Shown here: in pieces, positions 33,450-37,892 of the stretch
Numbering within the stretch: position 1 is the first letter of the stretch
How the letters are laid out: every line of letters begins with the position of its first letter
Assembly: GCF_900129265.1 (NCBI RefSeq)
Contig: NZ_FQVG01000024.1
Span: forward strand, 1-37,892
Origin: Caloramator proteoclasticus DSM 10124
GTDB lineage: Bacteria; Bacillota; Clostridia; Clostridiales; Caloramatoraceae
Direction: 5' to 3'
Length of the DNA stretch: 37,892 bases
Position numbers and translations under genes: made by a program
Notes under the pieces: model-generated
Seen by the model: only the letters and a program-made list of their open reading frames with translations
What the model was told of the DNA's origin: nothing
Databases searched by the model: none

Positions 33450-34084
33450 ATTGTCCCCTCAGAATTCTTTTTATCATCTTTATTATTTATGGCAGCCTTT
33501 ATAGCTAACATTAATGCCTTAGAAATCATATCTAAATTCATATAAGGTGTGTTAGCTCTTGTTATAACCTGTTCTGGCAAAAATGGAACGTGTATAAATC
33601 CTCCTCTTATATGAGGATATTTTTTATTTATTATATACATTAGACCATACATTATGTGGTTACACACATAGGTTCCAGCTGTATTTGAAATAGATGCAGG
33701 TATATTGGCTCTCCTTATTTCTTCAACCATTGCTTTTATAGGAAGATTTGAAAAATAAGCATTTTCTCCGTCCTCAAATATTTTTTCATCAATAGGTTTA
33801 TTCCCCTCATTATCTGGTATCCTTGCATCATCTACATTTATAGCAACTCTTTCGATACTTATATCATATCTTCCTCCTGCCTGCCCAACACATATCACTA
33901 TATCTGGTTGATGTAGTTCAATAAGTTTTTCCAGTTCAATAATTGATTTTTTAAAAACTACAGGAATAGCTGCTTTTATTACTTCAGCACCATCAATGTT
34001 ATCTTCTAACATCTTAACTGCTTCATAAGATGGGTTAATGACATCTCCTCCAAAAGGTTCAAATCCTGTAATAAGAACTTTCAT
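33443..34084 (-). CDS. pcp: Pyrrolidone-carboxylate peptidase
   Basis: A 213-residue cysteine peptidase of family C15 that removes N-terminal pyroglutamate (5-oxoproline) from peptides. It begins [13 protein letters not shown] as usual. The catalytic triad is visible as Glu79 (ISIERVAIN), Cys141 ([10 protein letters not shown]) and His165 ([11 protein letters not shown]), at the spacing known for the family. Cytosolic. ATG 34084 follows GAGGTGA. It is third in an operon behind the two DUF969/DUF979 membrane proteins. The C-terminus has an extra Lys/Asp-rich tail ([11 protein letters not shown]). Confidence 0.95.
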   Translation of the reverse strand: MKVLITGFEPFGGDVINPSYEAVKMLEDNIDGAEVIKAAIPVVFKKSIIELEKLIELHQPDIVICVGQAGGRYDISIERVAINVDDARIPDNEGNKPIDEKIFEDGENAYFSNLPIKAMVEEIRRANIPASISNTAGTYVCNHIMYGLMYIINKKYPHIRGGFIHVPFLPEQVITRANTPYMNLDMISKALMLAIKAAINNKDDKKNSEGTIC

Positions 34085-34110
34085 ATAATCACCTCATATC
34101 GAAATTAATA

Positions 34111-35067
34111 TTAAAATGCCCATACATACATTAATATAATATGAATTATTAGCATAGTAATTGCAACCGGTACTTGATATTTAATAACACCATACTTTTT
34201 ATCTTTAATCTCGAGAATTGCTGTTGGCACAATATTGAAGTTTGCTGCCATTGGTGTCATTAATGTTCCACAATATCCCGCTGTAAGTCCTAACATTGAA
34301 GCAATAACTGGATTTGCACCTTGAGCAATTACGAAAGGTACACCTATACCAGCAGTTATAACTGCAAAAGCTGCAAAAGCATTTCCCATTATCATTGTAA
34401 ATAAAGCCATTCCTACACAATATGCTATAACTCCAACTAAAATATTTCCTTGTGGTACAAATCCTTTAATACCATCTGCAATTACAGTTCCAACTCCAGC
34501 TGCTGTAAACACTGATCCAAGAGCTGCTAATATTTGTGGTAACATACTAACTGGTCCAACAAGTTCTAACAATCTTCTGGAATCCTCTGCTACTTCTTTA
34601 GTACTACCTTTTGTTATAATCATAGCCATTATGAGTGCTACCAATGCTGCAATACCTAATGCAACTAATGATCCTAATTGTTTTGTCCAATATTGAGCAA
34701 CTATAAATGCTATTATTGCTAAAGCTAAGGCAGGTATAAAAATCTTGTTTCCAATTTTATTTGCCATTTCAGCCTTAAATTCTTTACTTGATTCATTAAA
34801 TTTATTATACTTAACTAATTTTAGAGCTGATAAAACAGCAAGTAAAACTATCAAATATCCTACCACTGTATCGTCAATTTTAATATTTTTATTTCCCCAC
34901 AACATTCCTATTCTACTAAATGAAAATATTACTCCTAAAATACCCCAAAATAGTGCTGTTGGAACTCTTGATGGATGGCTTTTATCCTTCAGTGTTACAT
35001 AAACTGAATAAAATGCTATGATACCACAAAATACATATAGTAATTCAGTTAAAGTATCTTTTAACAT
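34111..35067 (-). CDS. DUF979 membrane protein (transporter subunit candidate)
   Basis: A 318-residue protein with about nine helices, assigned to DUF979. It is paired almost invariably with DUF969 and often with pcp. Conserved stretches include PQILAALGSVFTAAGVGTVI, GNAFAAFAVITAGIGVPFVI and GLTAGYCGTLMTPMAANFNI. The helix-break motifs rich in G, N and P resemble those of ion-transporter-superfamily carriers. I infer that DUF969 and DUF979 are two halves of one transporter for 5-oxoproline or pyroglutamyl compounds. ATG 35067 is spaced correctly from GGGGGG; the ATG at 35073 touches it. Confidence 0.82.
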   Translation of the reverse strand: MLKDTLTELLYVFCGIIAFYSVYVTLKDKSHPSRVPTALFWGILGVIFSFSRIGMLWGNKNIKIDDTVVGYLIVLLAVLSALKLVKYNKFNESSKEFKAEMANKIGNKIFIPALALAIIAFIVAQYWTKQLGSLVALGIAALVALIMAMIITKGSTKEVAEDSRRLLELVGPVSMLPQILAALGSVFTAAGVGTVIADGIKGFVPQGNILVGVIAYCVGMALFTMIMGNAFAAFAVITAGIGVPFVIAQGANPVIASMLGLTAGYCGTLMTPMAANFNIVPTAILEIKDKKYGVIKYQVPVAITMLIIHIILMYVWAF

Positions 35068-35082
35068 ATTCATCCCCCCAAT

Positions 35083-35784
35083 TTATACATTTTTAGTTAT
35101 ATCATTTTTTATTCTCATTTTTGAACTATATTTCATATCGAACTTCTTATCATAATATAAAAATTGTAAAGTACCAACTACCATTATTATTAATGCAATA
35201 GGTAATGCTGCCTTTGCTGCATCAATTGCTTCTATCTTGTAACCTAATTCCTTCATAACTCCAACTACTAAGAGTACGCCACCAGATGCAACAAAAAAGT
35301 TTTGTCCAAAGAAATTACCATAGTTTTCAACAGCTCCTGCAAGACCTTTTATTGTTTCTTTATCTTTGTCCTGCATTTCACCATAACGACTTTCACCTGC
35401 ACCCTGTGCCATTGGAAGTATTAAAGGTCTGATGAATTGAACGTGTCCACCTATTCTTAATCCAAACATAGCTGATAATGTTCTAATAATTAAGTAAAGT
35501 GATGTTAATCTTCCTATTGTAGCTGACTTTATCTTGCTTATTAAATATGCTGCCCTCTCCCTCAATCCATATCTTTCTAATAAACCTATTACAGGTAGAG
35601 TAATTATAAATATTGACATATAACGATTTGTAACAAAGGCACTACCTAAAGTCTTCATAATTTCATTAAATGACATTCCTGCAACAAGTCCAGTTATAAT
35701 TCCTGCAAAGACAACTACAGCTATAGTGTCTAATTTTAAAATAAAACCAATGATGATAATTAAAATACCAATAAGCTTAACCAT
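35083..35784 (-). CDS. DUF969 membrane protein (transporter subunit candidate)
   Basis: A 233-residue protein with about six helices, assigned to DUF969. Typical blocks are LPVIGLLERYGLRERAAYLI, RTLSAMFGLRIGGHVQFIRP and GAVENYGNFFGQNFFVASGG. It is the first gene of the operon, starting 15 bp before DUF979. Together they probably form a split carrier (inference). The frame extends to TTG 35790, but AAGGGGG places the start at ATG 35784. A Crp-type dyad and the likely promoter lie directly upstream. Confidence 0.82.
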   Translation of the reverse strand: MVKLIGILIIIIGFILKLDTIAVVVFAGIITGLVAGMSFNEIMKTLGSAFVTNRYMSIFIITLPVIGLLERYGLRERAAYLISKIKSATIGRLTSLYLIIRTLSAMFGLRIGGHVQFIRPLILPMAQGAGESRYGEMQDKDKETIKGLAGAVENYGNFFGQNFFVASGGVLLVVGVMKELGYKIEAIDAAKAALPIALIIMVVGTLQFLYYDKKFDMKYSSKMRIKNDITKNV

Positions 35785-35835
35785 AAACAAACCCCCTTAT
35801 AATTTTTTTATTATTTTGAAAATAGCATAAATAAA

Positions 35836-35871
35836 AAATAAATTCTGTAGCAACGGCTACAAAATTTATTT
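35836..35871. promoter_or_regulatory. Crp/Fnr-type operator upstream of the DUF969 operon
   Basis: Arms AAATAAATTCTGTAGC (35836-35851) and GCTACAAAATTTATTT (35856-35871) are inverted copies at 15 of 16 positions around AACG. The core TGTAGC-N4-GCTACA has the TGT-N10-ACA shape of Crp/Fnr family sites. It lies about 50-90 bases upstream of the first gene. Confidence 0.65.
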
Positions 35872-35995
35872 TTGTATATAAGAAAAAAATATTAAATATT
35901 ACACCTTACATTTTATATATAATAGTTATATATTAATAACTCATCCAATTCCGTTTAGATTTATTTAAACTTTAGTATTTTTAATGGATTTCAGG
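35872..35995. other. Intergenic region, nothing recognised
   Basis: AT-rich spacer between the DUF969 operon and the end of the metallopeptidase gene. No clear terminator hairpin for the latter was found. Confidence 0.5.
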
Positions 35996-36721
35996 TTAAT
36001 AACTAAAAAGCCTCCCCCCATTCTCCTTAAGCCACATCTTTTTCTTTTCAAAATCAGGCATAATTTCTTTAACCAAGTCCCAAAACTTTTTAGAATGGCT
36101 GTGATGCTTAAGGTGACAAAGTTCGTGTACTACAACATAATCAAGCACATCAAGTGGAACCAGTATAAGCCTCCAATTAAGGTTTATATTACCCTTGCTC
36201 GAACAGCTTCCCCATATTGTTTTTTGCTCTTTTATCACTACTCTATTAGGAACAAGGTTATATTTTTGACTAAAAAACTCAACTCTTTGTTCAAGTACAA
36301 CTTTAGCCTGTTCCTTTAACCATTTTATAATCTCTTTTTTTAACATTTCTTCTGTGAAAAAACTCTCTTTTGCCTTTGGTAATTTAATATATAGTTTATC
36401 CTCTTCCTTATAAATCTTTAACTTATCCACATTATCCTCAGAAATACATAGGATAAGTTTTGTTCCAAGATATTCTATTCTACTTCCATTTTTATATTCT
36501 ATACTTCCTGTATCTTTTTTTATCCTTTCTATTTCCTTCAGTTTTTGTACAATCCATTCTGCTTTACCTTCAACAAGATTTAAAATATACCTATCATCTA
36601 CATATATAGGAGAGGTTACAACTACCTCCCCCTCTCTTGTTATTTTAATTGTTATTGTCTTTTTCTTCTTTTTTATCATCTTATATTCAAATACTTCTCC
36701 ATTGTATATAAACTGTGGCAT
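35996..36721 (-). CDS. YgjP/DUF45-family metallopeptidase-like protein
   Basis: A 241-residue protein of the M48-related YgjP (DUF45) family. The zinc motif is HELCHLKHHSHSKKFW, with HExxH and a third His in the following helix. KTIWGSCSSKGNINLNWRLI just upstream is the other conserved block. The N-terminal 130 residues form the usual beta-rich part (ITIKITREGEVVVTSP). It is cytosolic, with unknown substrate. AAAGGA before ATG 36721 favours that start over the ATG at 36751. It stands alone. Confidence 0.85.
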   Translation of the reverse strand: MPQFIYNGEVFEYKMIKKKKKTITIKITREGEVVVTSPIYVDDRYILNLVEGKAEWIVQKLKEIERIKKDTGSIEYKNGSRIEYLGTKLILCISEDNVDKLKIYKEEDKLYIKLPKAKESFFTEEMLKKEIIKWLKEQAKVVLEQRVEFFSQKYNLVPNRVVIKEQKTIWGSCSSKGNINLNWRLILVPLDVLDYVVVHELCHLKHHSHSKKFWDLVKEIMPDFEKKKMWLKENGGRLFSY

Positions 36722-37009
36722 CTTTAATTCCTTTCTATATGTATTTTTCATAATTTATATATTCTACATTTTATCATCTTTCCCTTTTTAAATATTCATC
36801 CTAATATTAATTGCAATTAGTATATCTATTTCATTTACTCATATAACAAGCATTTTTCACATCTCAAGATGTTTTACCTTATTTTGCTCATTTTTCTATA
36901 AGATACTTATTTTAAAAGGCTGTTACACATTGCATTTATCTTATTCTAATCCCTTTTGTTACTTCAACATCAAATAATAATATTTACTTATATACATAAA
37001 CATAAAAAC
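36722..37009. other. Intergenic region, no gene
   Basis: AT-rich. AAAAGGCTGTT near 36914 is an inverted copy of AACAGCCTTTT near 37007, about 80 bases apart. It may be part of an older terminator or element end. Nothing else is recognised. Confidence 0.45.
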
Positions 37010-37023
37010 AGCCTTTTGTAAGG
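37010..37023. repeat. Left target-site duplication of the 283-bp element
   Basis: AGCCTTTTGTAAGG, identical to 37307-37320. Joining the two outer flanks restores the terminator AACAGCC-TTTTGTA-AGGCTGTTTTT. Confidence 0.75.
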
Positions 37024-37306
37024 ATCAGATTGTTGACAAACCTACTTGTTAGCTAAAGTATGAAAAAGCCCCATGAAAGGATTTCAATAGGCTATTTCAT
37101 GAGCTTTAGCAATTATTGCTTTTCGACTTTGAAAAAGTCCGTAATTCGGCACAGGACGTGCCGAGCCGAGCGGCCATCAGGACGATGGCATCGCGAGGGT
37201 AGGACTTTTTCAAACAAAGAAAAGCTTAGAATTGCTTAGCAAAATGAACGAATGCCCAAGAAATCCTTCATGGGGCTAATCAATATATAATTTTTTCAAC
37301 AGCCTG
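37024..37306. mobile_element. 283-bp miniature inverted-repeat element with structured GC-rich core
   Basis: The ends CAGATTGTTGACAAA (from 37026) and the complement CAGGCTGTTGAAAAA (to 37306) match imperfectly as terminal inverted repeats. A 14-bp direct repeat flanks it. Inside, AGCCCCATGAAAGGATTTC and GAAATCCTTCATGGGGCT form a second inverted repeat, and GAAAAAGTCC/GGACTTTTTC (37131-37140, 37202-37211) a third. The GC-rich core carries two hairpins with the same AGGAC loop. It has no ORF. The ends and the palindromic target resemble IS1182-type insertions (recall, unverified). Confidence 0.7.
37147..37189 (+). other. Twin hairpins with identical AGGAC loops
   Basis: CGGCAC-AGGAC-GTGCCG (37147-37163) and GCCATC-AGGAC-GATGGC (37173-37189): two perfect 6-bp stems with the same loop, in otherwise AT-rich DNA. 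GGA in a hairpin loop is the recognition pattern of CsrA-type RNA-binding proteins. Confidence 0.7.
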
Positions 37307-37327
37307 AGCCTTTTGTAAGGCTGTTTT
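37307..37327. terminator. Interrupted terminator of the small acidic protein gene (right half and duplicated target)
   Basis: AGCCTTTTGTAAGGCTGTTTTT directly follows the element. On the minus strand AAAAACAGCCTTACAAAAGGCT still forms a short stem, but its lower part and T-run were separated by the insertion. Confidence 0.6.
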
Positions 37328-37534
37328 TCACCACTCTATCTCATCTTCGTCAAAATCTTCATCCTCTAAAATATAATCTGACACATCATATCCAAGCTCT
37401 TCTGCAATCTCTAAAAGTTCTTCTTCATCTGCACTATCAACACTTCCTATAAGTGGCCATATTCCAGATGGTCCAACATAGTCTAACAAATCTCTTTTTA
37501 ATTTCCTATAGTTTACCCTTTTAATGATAATCAT
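37328..37534 (-). CDS. Small acidic protein (68 aa), hypothetical
   Basis: A 68-residue protein: a basic N-terminus (IKRVNYRKLKRDLLDYVG), a middle with DSADEEELLEIAEELGYDVSDY and a very acidic end (EDEDFDEDEIEW). It resembles small conserved hypothetical proteins of Clostridia in which a YRKLKRDL-like start is followed by an ASDEEL-type helix, but no function is known. The ATG at 37534 touches the GGGGG run with no spacer, so initiation may be weak or use a non-ATG codon just downstream. Its terminator was split by the mobile element. Confidence 0.6.
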   Translation of the reverse strand: MIIIKRVNYRKLKRDLLDYVGPSGIWPLIGSVDSADEEELLEIAEELGYDVSDYILEDEDFDEDEIEW

Positions 37535-37757
37535 CCCCCATCATATTAAAATGGAATTTCTTTATCTTCATTATTAAACCTGAATTATTCACCAACCAAA
37601 AATTAAACTGAAAAATATTTATAAGAAATCTTAGTATAATTGTTATATGAATAAAATTTTCATAAATTACAGATATTTACATTAAAGAAGAATAGATTTC
37701 ACCTATAGTATAAAATTTTACTTTTTGAACTTATCAAAGAACAATAATAAAAGAATT
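37535..37757. other. Intergenic region, nothing recognised
   Basis: AT-rich spacer between the small acidic gene and the transposase fragment. No convincing promoter or element end was identified. Confidence 0.5.
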
Positions 37758-37892
37758 TCATTCTAACTTGTGAATATTTGCTACAATCTCATAAAAATCA
37801 TTTTTATATGCGTAGCTACTGCAAAGCTTAAATATTATGTAGCGACTACTTCTTACTATTCTTGAGGCTATTTTCATTAGTTTAAGCCTTAT
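37758..37892 (-). pseudogene. 3' end of a transposase gene (partial, runs off the window)
   Basis: On the minus strand an open frame enters from the window edge and ends at a TGA (37758-37760). It reads KIASRIVRSSRYIIFKLCSS, then YAYKNDFYEIVANIHKLE. This closely resembles the C-terminus of IS1380/ISCb1-like DDE transposases of Clostridia (R-x-x-FKLCSS-x-x-YK-x-x-FY). Only about 44 residues are in view, so intact gene versus fragment cannot be decided. Confidence 0.5.

Noticed and set aside
37140-37210. GC-rich block as a tRNA or other classical structured RNA gene
   Set aside because: No tRNA cloverleaf, anticodon arm or T-loop consensus; the hairpins are simple and the block sits symmetrically inside an inverted-repeat element.

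Overview
The window is AT-rich, uses strong GGAGG-type ribosome binding sites with several TTG/GTG starts, and carries typical anaerobic Firmicutes genes (rubrerythrin, ROK regulator, YitT, AGCS and OFA transporters, PyrR-controlled uracil permease). It reads as a chromosomal segment of a member of the Clostridia; I cannot name the species from sequence alone. No rRNA, tRNA or CRISPR array was seen.

Left part (1-17.6 kb). A diguanylate cyclase is followed by a convergent UPF0718/ArsP-type permease with an internally deleted second permease upstream. Then come rubrerythrin, a DUF234-type ATPase behind an elaborate repeat hairpin, an ABC-F protein, a 64-codon orphan ORF and an OFA-family MFS transporter. 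On the minus strand follow a DUF362 ferredoxin-like protein with an intracellular GH13 enzyme, divergent from an APC amino acid permease, then an orphan ABC-2-like membrane protein, a MalY-type C-S lyase with an AGCS symporter, and a small cupin.

Middle part (17.6-27.9 kb, minus strand). A uracil permease is preceded by a PyrR attenuator plus a second PyrR box touching the ribosome binding site. Upstream lies the main catabolic locus, which looks like a transaldolase-type sulfoglycolysis (sulfo-TAL) operon. Its order is ROK regulator, then transaldolase, YihU-like reductase, FucI/AraA-like isomerase, DUF4867/cupin protein, a transporter remnant, a GH31 sulfoquinovosidase and a TauE/SafE exporter. 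The GH31 enzyme has every sulfoquinovose-recognition residue of E. coli YihQ at the same spacing. The proposed flow is: sulfoquinovosides are hydrolysed to sulfoquinovose, isomerised to sulfofructose, and cleaved by transaldolase onto glyceraldehyde-3-phosphate to give fructose-6-phosphate and sulfolactaldehyde. Sulfolactaldehyde is then reduced to dihydroxypropanesulfonate and exported. Both candidate sugar importers in the locus are broken.

Right part (27.9-37.9 kb). This holds a YitT protein, a 56-aa zinc-ribbon protein whose leader can sequester its own ribosome binding site, an FG-GAP-like protein, a chemoreceptor, and a minus-strand operon DUF969-DUF979-pcp-GGCT followed by a Crp/Fnr regulator. 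I read that operon as a 5-oxoproline (pyroglutamate) module; a Crp-type dyad sits in front of it. A YgjP/DUF45 metallopeptidase, a small acidic protein and the 3' end of a transposase close the window. Two miniature inverted-repeat elements were found. One of about 120 bp (8241-8360) sits inside a repeat whose uninterrupted copy is at 27930-27958. The other, of about 283 bp (37024-37306), is inserted into a transcription terminator.
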